A stretch of DNA of 64,000 nucleotides from Rotaria macrura (GCA_900239685.1 OENT01000499.1:42213-106212), one strand, 5' to 3'. Shown: positions 39,926-54,261, counted from the first letter of the stretch. Numbers and translations are program-made. Notes: generated by a model from the letters alone, not told the origin.

Positions 39926-40258
39926 ATGAGTGAAGACCATGACAGCGGAAGATTGATTTTGACAAACTATAAAATATTCCCATGCGATTCAAAATAATTA
40001 GTATGCGATTGGGAAAAGAATCTTGTTACATATGACACATTCACAATGTTACATGATGAAACAACTGATGCGCATGAATACATGAGAAGGATATCTGTCA
40101 ATAGAGAATGGATATCTGCGAAACATAAGGATAATAAATTAAAACTTAGATTATGTTTAATTAACGTCATACTGAGTCTAGCTATTGAACGTCTCGATAA
40201 AGAGCAAAGATCCAATTCGATTAATTACAATCAAAACAATCTTGATCATGTTCAATAG
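39926..40258 (+). pseudogene. Stop-interrupted coding segment
   Basis: A frame from ATG 39926 to TAG 40256-40258 is broken only once, by TAA at 39995. It reads MSEDHDSGRLILTNYKIF before the stop region and LHDETTDAHEYMRRI, EWISAKHKDNKLKLR and SLAIERLDKEQR after. Composition is protein-like (balanced charge, few repeats). The parent gene is unknown; there is no splice evidence. A single CAA-to-TAA change would explain the stop. Confidence 0.35.
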
Positions 40259-40649
40259 TAAAATTTTCATAAAACATGCAGTTGTAACTTGTTCTATTTT
40301 TTCTACAAATTGATTTTCTTAAGTCGAGATCAATTTGTATTTTAAATAAAAAGAATTCTATTGACTTCGTTCATTGAAATCAAAGTTGAAACAAACACTT
40401 AAATGGTCTTTAATTCATCGAAACATCACATTTATTTTATCTGTATCATTATACTACCTATGGATTATTCCATCGTTTGATGAACGAAATAAAGTTAACT
40501 CATATTTTCGTCTTCGAATAGTCAAATAAATGATCAATAGAAATAATTGTCTCGAATTTTTATTTGTTTTACAAGTATTGATTTTCATCAAGTGATGAAT
40601 TCATTTCAATTAACCTTCACTTGTTTGTTTCCTTGTTGGATTGATTGAA

Positions 40650-41568
40650 TTCAACATATATATAGGTGATGTATTAGATAAAGAATATACTTTGTCAAAA
40701 ATGGATCTTTTGATTTCGATTGAAGGAAGATCGCTTAATCAGAAAAATTTTCCTCTCACTATGTGTTGCTTCAATAAGCATGAGATGAAAAATCATTTAA
40801 AGCCATATATAAACATTCGGATGAGCATGATTCTTACACTGATGATATCTAAATGTATCGATATAATCATATGTATTCTTTTTCATATGAATACCTTAAG
40901 GATAAAGATAGTTCATCAGTGTTCGATTATAGTTTTTTTTTCCTTCTCCTCAATCCTTTTAATTAGATATGATGAAATGACTTCTTCTTGAATAACTTTA
41001 GTAAATCATTTCAATAACGATCTATTCTCATGAATTTTTCAAGAGACAAACTTACATTTCAGAACTCAATGTCACCGCATCAATAGAACAAACAAGCAAT
41101 ACGAATGGAACTTGATTTAAATTTGCCCCGATTTTTTTTTCTTAGGAAATGACAAACGTAAAACGAAGAGTTTATTGCTGATGAACAAAGTTTCCTAGTC
41201 GATGGAGCTTATCTGTTCACTGGAGTTCATAGTTGAATTTACGATATGAACGAAAATGAGGTCATTTTTGAAAACATGAGATCAATAGAAAGTTATTTTT
41301 TACCGATATAAATAATAAATTTACTGAATTATTTTTGGATGAATATGACAAAGAAAACGAATTCAACATTATAGACGACAATACATCGTTCCCCAAAATA
41401 TAGTCGAGCGTCTTCCATTTAATTCATCATTTTTTTTCGAACAACTACAAACGCAGCTTGACTAGTTGGCAAAGTTTTTACTTCGACACCGACGTACAAA
41501 TATGTTTTCATGTAATTCACCCAGTAATTCTTTAGCAACATATAATTTTACTGATCCATGTAGTCTGA
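40650..41568 (+). pseudogene. Possible decayed exons upstream of the Cys-rich frame
   Basis: Fragments such as the frame around 40641-40991 (after a possible acceptor at 40664), 41246-41398 and 41502-41589 (from ATG 41502, with Cys and NFTDPC) look coding-like but lie in different frames with stops between. They may be the frameshifted 5' part of the Cys-rich gene below. Weakly supported. Confidence 0.2.
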
Positions 41569-42171
41569 TATATTCCAATAATAATTACATCTAATAGTTA
41601 TCGTTCATCTGATTGTTATCGTCCATTGCAGCAGCTTTACAAAACAATTTATACACCCATCGATAGTAATAATTCATCACGCTTATGTTTTGCTGGCATT
41701 TGTTGTCCATCAGAACGCTATAAAACAACAAATATGACTTATGGTAGTTTTTATTATAATACTTGCATATCAACATCCAAGCATCTACCAATTAATTACG
41801 ATAGAAGTATATTCATCAGATGCTATGAAAATAATAATAATAATAACAACAGTATGATATATCAATCATTATGTCACAATCGTGGGAATAAGTTAGAAAT
41901 TGAATTTTTTTTTTGCAGAACATTTTCATTCTATATTCATACTTTATTTAGTTGCCGTATTATCCCAAGTCAAGATGATTCTCGAGAATTGCAATAGGGA
42001 ATTCAACCAACCGATTGTTTATGTTATCCAACAGATTGTTGTCATAATACGACTTATGTTACAACAGATTGTATGAACTATAAAACTCATGATGTATGTT
42101 GTTGTCAGACAATCATTCCATCAGCAAGAAATAAAATTTGTAATTGTCAATGTATATATTCATGTGAATGA
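41569..42171 (+). pseudogene. Cysteine-rich ORF with a single in-frame TAG
   Basis: After the TGA at 41566 the frame is open for 142 codons to TAG at 41995-41997, then for a further 57 codons to TGA at 42169-42171. The second part has twelve cysteines in paired patterns (CLCYPTDCC, VCCC, CNCQCIYSC). The first has about nine (RLCFAGICC among them), several N-glycosylation sequons and an Asn run from an AAT repeat. Such Cys spacing suggests a secreted or surface domain. No signal peptide exon was found. A CAG-to-TAG mutation in a dying gene is the simplest reading; a very short unseen intron or readthrough are alternatives. Confidence 0.45.
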
Positions 42172-43057
42172 CTTCGATGAAAATGAAAAACAACTATCAG
42201 TTTTTGTTTGTTTGTACACATAAACTTTTATGTTTAACATTCCTAGTTTTTCTTTTTCATTCAATATCTTCAAAAAGAAAAAAAAACACGTAACAGTTAT
42301 AGAGACAGAGGAAAAAAATCACACTGTACATAAAATATAACAACAGACAAAATTTTCGAACAATTGTATGTTTAAAGTATCTTCTCGATGGTTATCACTA
42401 GACAGAATCTGCAAAAAAAAACGTTTCTCTCTATCTCTCTCTCTCTTTGAAAGTATTTGCTCCTTATGAATAAGATTGTTCGAAAAGCCATGTATCGAAC
42501 AACAATTGATTTCTCCTATGTATGCATAGCTTTTAACCAAGAGCCTATTTGATACAATAGCATGAAACATCTTCGGCTTCTGCATGATTTCCTTATTAGC
42601 AAATCGCATACAGTTTATAGAATACCCCAAAGTACCAGACACGGCTAATAACATCAATGCAGCTCGATGAATGAAGGTCATGAACAAAACTCATGTTGCT
42701 CAATGAAAAAACAACAAATTTTCTCCCATAAGAATTAACTACACGCCAGAAATAATGTGTTTAAAATGTAATTAACCTCAAGATCATACGATTAATAGAA
42801 TTTCGTTTTCCATACCTCTGACATTATCGATTCTGATAGAGAAAAGTTTTCTGGCGGTGTTCAAGTGATTTTCTTTTTTGGATTCTTTCTCGACTAGTTA
42901 TCACTATGTAGAAGAAAAGTTAAACATACAGTCAGTCTAAAGTGATGTCCGCCATTATTTAACCATGTAGAAATTCATTGAAAAATTAAGTTTTCTTCTT
43001 TTTTGTTGTTTGTTTTGTACTTGTATATGTGAAACTGTATTTGAACGAGATTATTTA

Positions 43058-44285
43058 TTATGTATGTTTAAGGTAGTGATGAAATTTAGGAAATATGTTT
43101 GAACGTAAAGCCATTGAATATAATTCATCTTTTTCTAATTGTCCATCACCTATATCAAAGACGAAAAAAAAGAATCATTAATTTATAATTAAAAACAGAA
43201 AGAAGAATAAGAAAAAAGCAAACCATCTTCATCAAATAGTGAAACCATTTTATCAATCATAGTACGACGTTGCCGTTCACGTTTTAATTGTAAGGTTAAT
43301 TGTTCTTCATTAGGATTGTGTGCAATCATGGACGATTGCCGTTGTTGTTGTTGCTGTTGAGGGATGATAAAATTTGTTTGATCATAAATTTTTACACTAG
43401 CACCATTTGAATAACTCGGAATATTGTTAAGCGGTTGTTGAATCGGATTAGGTCGAAGACGTCGATAGACCTTAAAGGATTGTTGAGGATGCCATGATCG
43501 ATCAGATAATCGCACCATAGCAACAGGTAAAGATGATGGTGTTGATAAAGTTCCCAATTGATTCCAATCAACTAGAAAAATAAATAAATAAATAAATACA
43601 AGATTTTATTCATGATTAATATTAACTTGATATTTGTTGTGTTTGAATTAACGGCAAAGCATTTGACTGAGATGTTATTATTAAAAAAATAAAAACTATT
43701 AAATGAAATCGATTTGATTTTATGACTTTTAATTTAAAATTTTGTTCATAATTAATATGTTCGTTTGAATGTAGAATTTGTCGATAATATTCATCATTAT
43801 CAATCGAAATATTATCTTGACATTGATCAATTTTTGTATAGTTCAATAATCGATTATTTTCATCATGAAATCGTTTTTGTATCATCTTAATCATCAAATG
43901 AGATGTATAGTATTTACATTGACACGCATATTTGAATCGATACAAACAAGCTGAAAAAAACCGTCTGCGAGCAATTACGTATTGTTTATATCTGAAATAA
44001 TACAAGAAAAAAAAATACATATATGTGTATAATGTAATCATTAAAAAATAAAGCTGAGACAAATTGAAGTCTAATATACATCTTTGATGGACAGCTGGTG
44101 TATGGACATTCTTTTCTCCTAGTTCTCACATTAATCCTCGTTGTCGACAATATTTTCTCGATTAAAATATGGTGTCCAATTGCATCAATCATCTTGTTCT
44201 TTTTTCTTCGAAAGACATATTTTACATACCTGATTTCGTAAACCTTGAATCTATTTAAATATACACATGAGAAAATTAAATTCAT
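43058..44285 (-). CDS. Membrane-anchored or secreted protein with one C-terminal EF-hand
   Basis: Exons 44285-44230, 43991-43627, 43571-43224 and 43149-43058 join in phase to 286 residues, stop TAA at 43058. The C-terminus has a canonical Ca-binding EF-hand loop, DEDGDGQLEKDE, split by a 74 bp intron after its first G base. It is preceded by a basic helix (LKRERQRRTMIDKM). A hydrophobic helix FHLIVFIFLII followed by small residues lies at about residues 110-130. It looks like a signal peptide or signal anchor but sits far from the proposed ATG, so either the protein is type II or the true start is elsewhere. The region between is Pro/Gln/Asn-rich with a polyQ run. No family is recognised. The first exon is the weakest part. 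Confidence 0.6.
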
Positions 44286-47200
44286 TTTTTCATTTTACGT
44301 GAATTTCTTCAATTTTCTTGTCTAGCTTCTATTACATGTGTACGACTAGGAATGAATATGTCACGTTCAATGAATAAATCGATCAACAAGCAAAGTGATT
44401 ATCTCATTTGATGATCGCGTTTTTTCTTCTTTCTCTTCGCTCTTACTTTTAATAATTCTTGCATCATCGTATCAGAAAAAGAAAAGAATATACGTATTGA
44501 ACAGACTCAACATGTAAAATTGACTTATTTTGAAACGACGATAATAATATTAGACACGTATCTAAATCATCGTAGATTTTGAAATGGTTAAAAACATTCA
44601 TATACATATGTTGATCATAGATAAAATACACAAAGAATTAAAAACAATAACAATAATATATAATATGCTTACAAAAATCATACCGTGAAATGGAATGATA
44701 CATACATGGAAGTAATGAAAAGAAAAGATTGAACCATAGAATAATAATTTATGGTACAAATGAAGGTAAATCAATGTAAGATAATTGATAACGACGTATA
44801 CTCTCAGCAAAAGAGTCAATCGTTTTTCTCGTTCTCAAGACTACAGTGAAGATGATGGCGTTGAGTCGAGGTCATATTATATACTTCTGATAGAAACTAA
44901 TGGTTGACATTGATAGTATGAATATATGTTACGTAAACGACAGAGAGCGAGAGAGAAGGAAAGAACATGGCTCAGTTTATAGGAATATCGTTTAAGTGAA
45001 CGTCTTGTCTAACATATTGACAAAAAAAAATTTTAAATGTCATATGATAAGGAAATAGGCGGTGGCAAAATGCTTAACAAGATAATCTATTCAAATGATT
45101 AGAAATGTTTTATAGGTATTTTATCGAATTTCTAAAATGCGAATCGATAACACAAAAGGTAAAACTATCTAAAATATTTATCAAATCGATCAAAATTAAA
45201 GCTTACCTAAGGATAATAAGAACAACTTTGATCAAGTATGAAACAATGTTATTCTAACCTATCGATAGATTCTATTTGAATGAACGCAAGTGATAGCAGC
45301 TGTCACCTTTTTGCCTCGTTTGTCTCGCCATACCGTATCGGTTAGCATCTTTTTTTTCCTTCTTTCTTTCTCTTTTCTATTTTTTTCGTACGCCACACTG
45401 CTCATCATCATCATCATCGAATATACGTGTCGTTCTCGTGTAGACAAAATTACATCTATATCAAAACGCTTTAGGTCTTCTCGCATTCGAAATATAAAGA
45501 TATGTACGATCATACCTTCCCTATCATCCTTCACTATCATCTGTTGATGATGGTGAACGATGTAACATGCTCTATAATGACATGTCATCATAACGATGAT
45601 TTACAAAAAAAAAACCGAAAAGAAATAGATTCTATGCACACATCTCTGCGCTACTTACTTTTCTATTTAATGATCTTGGACCTAAACGACCTTCACTGTG
45701 TTGATTTCTTTTTGGATCCTGCTTTATAAAGAATTAAGAACACAACAGTATATTCTTGATCGGTATCATGATGTCCTTGACACCTTAATTTTTTTATAAT
45801 TAATCAAGAAATAAAAGAGTGTCATCTTTTATGATAACAAATAAGTAAAACGAATATCTTTCCCTCGAACTTGTGTTTCTTGTTGTTGTTATCATTTTAT
45901 AGTATGTATCAAAAAAGCCAAGTCAACTATGTTTTTCTACAAGCATTGATAATTAAAAATATGATGTATCATAATTCATCGAATGATTATGAAAAACTGT
46001 ATACATGTATGATAAAGCTACTTGATGACTTACACTTTCATGTAGAACTAATCTGTAATCATGTACATATTGTTTGTTCGATGAGTAATGATTCGTCGTT
46101 TTCTCTTTATTCTCTGTCATATACTATGCATTCGGTTTCTCTCTGTCTCTGTCTCTGTCTCTCTCTGTTTTATTACCTACCTTGCAAAAGCTGCGTATCC
46201 TTCTTCTCTGTGTACTGTCTCTGCTTTCTACTGTTTTTTTTGTCGTAGGATCAATGATTGTCGATGCTTATAATGTATATTTACATCTATATACATGTTT
46301 TACAAGTACATACATTCGAGTGTTATCGAATGTTCATTCTTGTGTAAAAATTCAATTATTAAAAAATATATAATACATTAAATGACAGAGTTCTGAGAGA
46401 ATAACAAACAGCGTATGCGTTTATATAAATAAATATATGATTATAGAAAGAAAGAAAATCTCTAGGATATTTATTAGAATATATCAGAGAAGTTTCGATT
46501 ACATTCATGAATTTGCTAAAGTACAATGCCGAATAGTTTTGTTTCACACAGTATTTTTCCTATTATGATACTATCTATTAGTCTCAGCGTTTTACATACC
46601 GTATATAGTGTAAAAGAAAAAAAAACTAAAAGAATGTTAAAGCAAGTGAGAAAATTGATCGTTTTTCTCAATGAACAATACATTTATGGGTATTTACTTG
46701 ATAATCGATTGTGTTCAAGGTTGAAAAGACGTTATCTTTTCTTTTCTTCTATTTCCGTCTATGTGTACGGATGCATATGTATATATATAATATGTGATGA
46801 GAAAACTTGAATGATGTTCATTCATTGACATGAATAGCCTATAGACACTTAAAAGTAACAAAATACGATCCTAATTGTTCGATGCACTGTGTATATATTA
46901 CTATTATTATTATCATCATCGTAAGGAAATTTCAAGTACGAAGCGAGCATGCTTACGAAATAATAGTGCTTTGTATGTAGTACTTGAGAAAGAAGAGAAC
47001 TCAATCTATTTTCTGTAAATTTTCCTTTCGTATATTCTACGAATAAGATACTTGACAAAAGTTAGTTAGTATGTAATTATAATATGAAACGAAAAAGAAA
47101 GTTTCAATGTAAATTAGAAAAATTCTTTTCGTTTTTCAACTTTTCCCCATGACTTTGTTTTTTTGTTAAAGAAATGTGTTAATATGAAACCATATATCGT

Positions 47201-48261
47201 AAGATAGTTGACTGCTGTTATATACATACCGAATCAGATAGGTCATTCAGAAAATGTAAAGTGATGATGGTTGTGTCAACGATACCATTAGTAATAAAGA
47301 AAAAGAGTTGAATATTCTTGTCAACACTCGTACGTACACAAACGTAGTGATATCACACTACGTAAAAAAATATATCATATCCAAACAATTGAAAGAAGTG
47401 TTAGGTTAGCAATACTGTGTGTAGATTGGTGTCACCGTTCTTAATCGATCAAGGTTCAGTTAATATTTAAGCTAACGGTTCATTTTTCATAAGACAACAA
47501 CAATGCATAGGTAACAAATGTGTCTGTTCATTAGACTTTCAAACAACAAGGAGGACGAATGCTCCTCTACAATGAATGTTAATATGTCCAACTATTTGTG
47601 ATTTAAATATAATATTCGATGAGGTGAGATTATTTATATACGATGACTACTGTTGAAAATTAACATTAAATATCTTATTCAGTTTGATGTTATATCAATA
47701 TTTGATTCAATTTAATGCATTATAGACTTCGTTTGTCCTTTAAATTTCAACCAACAATTCAAGAAATAGAAATGCTAATGTAATATTTCTTTCTACTTAC
47801 CCAAGTTCAACAAAAGACGTTTGTAACAATTAATTTAGTATTAAAGAAAAAATACTTGTAGAAAAAAGCTGATCTAGTATTTTTCGTTTACATGCATATA
47901 ACTATTCGATGCTGTCAATCAACTAATGAACAATTGATTGAGCTTGTTTTCTTTTTTCTTTCTCTCTTTTTCCAATGAGAAACTATGGCGTTTGTATATT
48001 TTAAGTAGTGAAACCATTAGAAATATGACTGACATTGATGAACGAATATATTGTCTATTAATTGACCATGAACACTTGACTTAATTCATCCCGTATATAT
48101 TACTGAACAATGTCTCAAGAGTTCTAACTTGTTTGCGCAAAAAGAAAAAAAAACGAACATCAATCGAACACAAAACAAACAGACAAACAACGAGACATGA
48201 ACAAGTATCAAAATTTATAAAAAAAAAAGAGAGAGAGAGAAAGTAACTAAAGGAATGAGAG
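44286..48261. other. 4 kb intergenic region
   Basis: A+T-rich, with a CT/GTCTCT repeat at about 46138-46166 and short AT tracts. Numerous short open frames on both strands (for example 45259-45591, 45502-45729, 45871-46248) overlap one another and show no splice-supported structure. Nothing supportable as a gene. Confidence 0.4.
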
Positions 48262-50766
48262 CTATTGACCACCAGTACTCTGACCGTTACCACCAGCATC
48301 GTTCGTAAAAACGTTTTGAAGCACGACAATGACAACTATCGGTAACAAATATTTCCACTAAAAAAGACAAGAAAAGCAATTTGTATCTAGTACGACAATG
48401 TTTCTCGATAATATCCTAATCGAGTGAATCCCAATAAAAACAATGTATTATTAGTAGAAAGTTGGATTTCATTTATTTGACATTATGAACTTTATCATGA
48501 ACATTCGTTAAGAGATTAGCCTCGTCACATTTGAACTTGAATACCATTCATTTTGATTTGGCGGAGTCTTTAATCATATGAGATTGTCTTTTGCGTCTTT
48601 TCACATTAGTCAGAAATTTTCCATCACGAAAAATCTTTCACTAATGAGGTACAGGAGAGATATCTTTTTTACTATAAACAAAAACCGATCAGGAGAAAAA
48701 ATTCATCAAGAAATTTCTAGATAGTACACATATCAATTCTCAAACTTGATATTTTGTCAGCAGAATTAAATTTTTAGGATACAGATACTTCAATGTTGAT
48801 TGAAATGCTACTGTCTTACAATCCATTCAATTCTTGTTTCTATCTTTTGTATTTTTCAAGCACCAACAATGAAATTCACTCTTCATGAACCTGAAAATTG
48901 ATGTTTAAATGAAATCACCGTTGTACCATGCATATAATTCATGCTCGTTTTTTTTTCTATTCAACACAATGAAATAGTGTCGGTCTGAGATTTTTTGCCA
49001 AGATTGACCTCGTTTTAGACAAGAAAAAACCTTCAAACTGAAATATTTCCATCGACCTATCTCTAATAACTTAGATTTGATTTCATCGGATGCTATAAAC
49101 ATTGGCAGGACAATAATATAATCAAATCAATTTCTAGCATTCGATAAATTATGTCATCCAAAAATTGTTATCATCTCATATGTCGAATATGGCAAGATAA
49201 ATTTTTCGCTCAAGTTACGATGCATATACTTGATTTATTTTTTTTTAGGAGAGATCTCTTTTAACAAATAACTATGAATTTTTATCTAGCATTGACAATA
49301 TGACTCACTGTTAAAGGATTACTTTAAAAATGAAAATAGATGAATTCATTTTCTTCAGCAAAAAACAGATACGAGTACTCATTCTAATGCAATTCATCTG
49401 TCTTCTCTTTCTAAAAGACGATACGACTACGAGATGATTGAGGTCAATCTTAGCAGAACAATGGGTTGAATTAATCGAGTTTTCATGTTGGGATACATCA
49501 GTGAATTAAAAAGAAATACTTTACTATATTCTACTTATATGGTAGTGATGAAGAAAAGATTTTTGTTCGATATAGTTATTGGAATGATAAAGTAATCATT
49601 TTCAATTTAACATAGAAAGAATAAGCAAATGTTTAAAACAAACGATCAATTAAATCAATAAAGCTCTACATAGACTACGGAATGACTTAGTTCATCCAAA
49701 TGGAAATAAAACATTGTTAACTCGAAGATGTGTTCTTTGACAGTATAATGATTTAGAGAATTGTAATGTTCCAATGGATGTTGTTCTATTTGTTGGAAAG
49801 GATTTTTTCAGAAGGTTTTATTGACAACTATAAGAAATTTTTTTCTAAAAATTAACTCAAGTGAATACGTGATCAGTATGACAGAAATATTAGCCAAAGT
49901 ATAGTTGTATGTTTGATGTGAAAACAAATTTCTACTTACATATTTCAGAATAAATGGTCGATTATCGTTTTCTTGGGAGTTTTGTTTCGCTTCTTGTTGT
50001 CGTTTAAGTTTATCCAAAAATTGTTGTATATCAGGCCTGAAACAAAAAGAGAACGAATAGAACTTCTTTTTTTACTGTTGTTCAACTTACTGTGGTCCAA
50101 CTTCGTTTAATTGTAAACGCATGGAAACTTTGTAATTGTATTCATTTTTTTCCTCTAACGTCTTCAAGTTGGATAGATTACATGTCGAATTTCCCGTTGT
50201 AACCTGTAATCCGACAATATAACCATTTTCATTGACAAACAATGTAATCGCATACTGGAATTGTGTTTGTAATAACAGACACTGATTAAACAGAGGAAAA
50301 CAAATTAGAAAAAAAAACACGAATCTTGAAAAGAAAAATCATACCATTGGTATTGATGTCATAACATAATCTTGTATTGCACCACGTTTAAAATGAACTT
50401 TCAATGTATAATATTGATTATTATCAATAGAATCAATCAATCGTTCATATTGTGTGGAGGAAACAGATCTTGACGGTGATACATCAAGATTCGATTGACG
50501 TGAAAGACGTATATTCATTTTAGAAAATGAAAGAAATTTTCCATCTATATCAATGAATTTGTTTTTCTATTTTCTGAATCAATATTTAAATGTCCTACCG
50601 ATATTATCTTCAAAATTCAACGATACTAAATCATCATTTGTGTCGGTAAATGTCTAAATAGAACAGTAAATTTTTCAATATTCGAGAATCGAACAAGAAT
50701 ATAACATACCGAAACAAAATCGAACTGCGAAATTAGTAAAAGTGAAAGTACTAATCTGATGATCAT
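48262..50766 (-). CDS. EMC10: ER membrane protein complex subunit 10
   Basis: Lumenal/membrane subunit of the EMC insertase, which inserts tail-anchored and multipass proteins in the ER. Exons 50766-50710, 50653-50599, 50544-50345, 50281-50091, 50036-49940 and 48357-48262 join in phase to 231 residues (human 262). A signal peptide (MIIRLVLSLLLISQF) is followed by a beta-rich lumenal domain with FVNENGYIVGLQV, equivalent to the vertebrate HVDVAGNVVGVSV segment. The family linker VGPQPDIQQFLDKLKRQQEA leads to PFILKY, then a single transmembrane helix WKYLLPIVVIVV and a Gly-rich tail ending GGQ, the hallmark of EMC10. The intron before the last exon is 1582 bp. It is head-to-head with RNF121. 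Confidence 0.9.
48358..49939 (-). other. 1.58 kb EMC10 intron containing a foreign-looking segment
   Basis: The last EMC10 intron is about 25 times longer than most introns in this window. Its minus-strand 5' part carries plus-strand frames that look like decayed coding sequence (see the relic at 49654-49824). The donor GTAAGT and acceptor TTTTTTAG remain intact. Confidence 0.5.
49654..49824 (+). pseudogene. Antisense coding relic inside the EMC10 intron
   Basis: A plus-strand frame reads ALHRLRNDLVHPNGNKTLLT, then an in-frame TGA at 49738, then QYNDLENCNVPMDVVLFVGK and DFFRRFY to TGA at 49822-49824. Adjacent upstream frames (about 49421-49640) are also protein-like but lie in other frames with TGA, TAG and TAA stops. 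Probably an inserted, decaying gene fragment of unknown family. Confidence 0.35.
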
Positions 50767-51008
50767 ATTTGTCTGTTCAAGCATAATTATAATGATTCTA
50801 TAGAACAAATAAACATAACATTTTAAACGTACATCTAGCGACTCATCATTGATAACGTTATTCGAGAATGCATCTACCAATCAACAAGTCTGACCAACAG
50901 ACAACTACTAGTTAGCGATATATTTATATATTTATATCTTGTATCTTTATTTATAAACGGGTGAGTGAGTGAGTGGATAAAGTAGGAAGAGATTAAAGAA
51001 AAGTACAA
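50767..51008. promoter_or_regulatory. Shared divergent promoter region, EMC10/RNF121
   Basis: Only 242 bp separate the EMC10 ATG (minus, 50766) from the RNF121 ATG (plus, 51009). Both 5' UTRs and any promoter elements must lie here. It includes the stretch 50922-50944 with TATATTTATATATTTATATC-like sequence and a GTGAGTGAG repeat at 50960-50975. A TATA function is not demonstrated. Confidence 0.6.
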
Positions 51009-52419
<1,411 letters not shown>

Positions 52420-52627
52420 GAAAATTGAATAGTACCAATGAATTATTTTGCTCAGTCAATTCAAATTCATTGAATAGACAATCTTAAACAAAACATTTAA
52501 CTTTTATGTTTTGTTGTTTTCCTTTCGTATTGTCATATATAAGATATTTAAACAAAGCATATATACATGTTGTTATTGATTTTTATGATTGTCAGAAATA
52601 TAAAAATTTTCCAGATGGCCTACTTTT

Positions 52628-53092
52628 TTAACGAGCACTAGAGTTTTTACGTGCTTCCTCTATAGGACTACGTTGTTTCCTAGAAACAACTATGAGAAAA
52701 ATCAAATGATTGAGCATCTTCGACAATAATTGATTTTAAGTCTTTACTCACCCAGAATTCGTATCAGATAAGTCATTGATAAAATAACTTGATAAATAGA
52801 GCATTAGTCTGCCTGCATGTGATCTGAACCGTAGCATGTCCATCTTTTTGTGTAGGGACATCCAATTAGTTAACGAACCTTATCGTAGAGAAAAGTCATT
52901 GATTCTTCTGTTGAGGCTTGAGTATCTTTCTCTTTGAGCATATTCTTCAGTGAGAAATACCAACATCTATCCAATATCATTAGAGTAATGGAAAACAAAA
53001 GAAGAAGGGAACTCACCGAAATGACGGCTAAAAAAATCCTTGTTTTTTTTGGTCTGTCTTGATAAATGGACATCTAATTTGCTTTGAGTCAT
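52628..53092 (-). CDS. Small unresolved gene, 3' to RNF121 and convergent with it
   Basis: Several splice signals are clear: a GTGAGT donor after 53017, a second GTGAGT intron before the last exon, and a final exon encoding KQRSPIEEARKNSSAR to TAA at 52628. The penultimate exon reads MDMLRFRSHAGRLMLYLSSY and INDLSDTNSG. Two models for the 5' part compete. In one, MTQSKLDVHL from ATG 53092 splices to EYAQRERYSSLNRRINDF and meets an in-frame TAA at about 52885. In the other, MSIYQDRPKKTRIF runs unspliced through a transmembrane-like segment and needs a 35 bp intron. Neither is satisfactory. Family unknown. Confidence 0.3.
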
Positions 53093-53823
53093 ATTATAAT
53101 CTCTGAAAGACATATCATTCATATTAAGTATTATTTCACATTGTCATTAGCTGAAGTTTATCATACATATATATTATTTTCCAGTTAGGCAATAACCGTT
53201 AGATGGTCAACTATATTCCTTAACGTGTGTTAATCATCGACCCATCTGGAAGCTTCTGGAACAATTCTAACCTTATAGTAGACTTATTCATCTAATAATA
53301 TAGCACAGAGATTCTGAAAGATCTCCTTAGGCTGTAGGTGTTGAACAATTTGTTTTGAAAAATTCACATTTTTTTAATGTTTTCAACAGTATCAACTTTG
53401 TTGATCTGATATTTTAATAATGGAGCGATCTTTAAAAATGCATCTTTTTGCCTATCGATAGCCCATAAAATTTACTACAAAAAACACTCTTATCGATTTC
53501 AACTCTCATGCTTTCTTTAGTTTTGGCAATTCTTCTATTTTATTGGTCGCAATTTGAAATTCTAAGATATGTTGGTTTTTTTCTCGTATGAAGCTTATGA
53601 TGTAGTTGTTTCTTATTGATACATTTAATTGATGCCGTCTATCAGATGAAAAACTTCATCGAAGATAACTTAAAAGAATAATTAAAATATTCAATCTTTT
53701 GAATGGAAATTTTTTGTATACCAATCGTATCGTTACAATTTAGAAGATTTCTCAATTACGCACATGAAAATTTCTATCTAGGATCTCAAAATGAAAAGTA
53801 TATTTATTGATTTTCAATTTAAG

Positions 53824-54261
53824 ATGACTAATTATGCTGATCTTCCAACGATTACGCTTGTTGAACAAGATGTAAAACAATATATTTTTCGTAGTGAAAA
53901 ATCTGAGTAAACAATTGTTGAGTTTCTTGTTTAAACTGCTTATTTTCACTGTCCTTCTCGTATTAGTCATATGGATCAAGATCTGACGCAATTCATCTGT
54001 GAATTAATAAAACAACGTGGTTTTGATGGTGAAAAGACTATGAATTTTTTTAACTGATCCAATCTAACTAATACGTATTTGATTCCGATTCTAGATTATG
54101 ATTCACAATGTACTAGTGTACTTCAAACATGCATGATTGATTTCTATAAAGATCTATTAAGATGTTTCAAGCAACACATGGAATCATTTGGTTCTTCGAT
54201 TAGTATACAAGTTAGGAGAGGATATGGTTTTTGTAGAATTATAAATAATTTATGTGCATAG
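53824..54261 (+). pseudogene. ATG-initiated frame of 146 codons with three internal stops
   Basis: One frame from ATG 53824 to TAG 54259-54261 is interrupted by TAA at 53908 and 53932 and TGA at 54055. It reads YADLPTITLVEQDVKQYIF, then DQDLTQFICELIKQRGFDGE, then LIPILDYDSQCTSVLQTCM and IDFYKDLLRCFKQHMESFGS. There is no frameshift across its length. All three stops are explicable as CAA to TAA and TGG to TGA. The parent family is unknown. Confidence 0.4.

Noticed and set aside
45259..45591. Overlapping 85-110 codon frames on both strands
   Set aside because: Mutual overlap, homopolymer-driven composition and no flanking splice signals.
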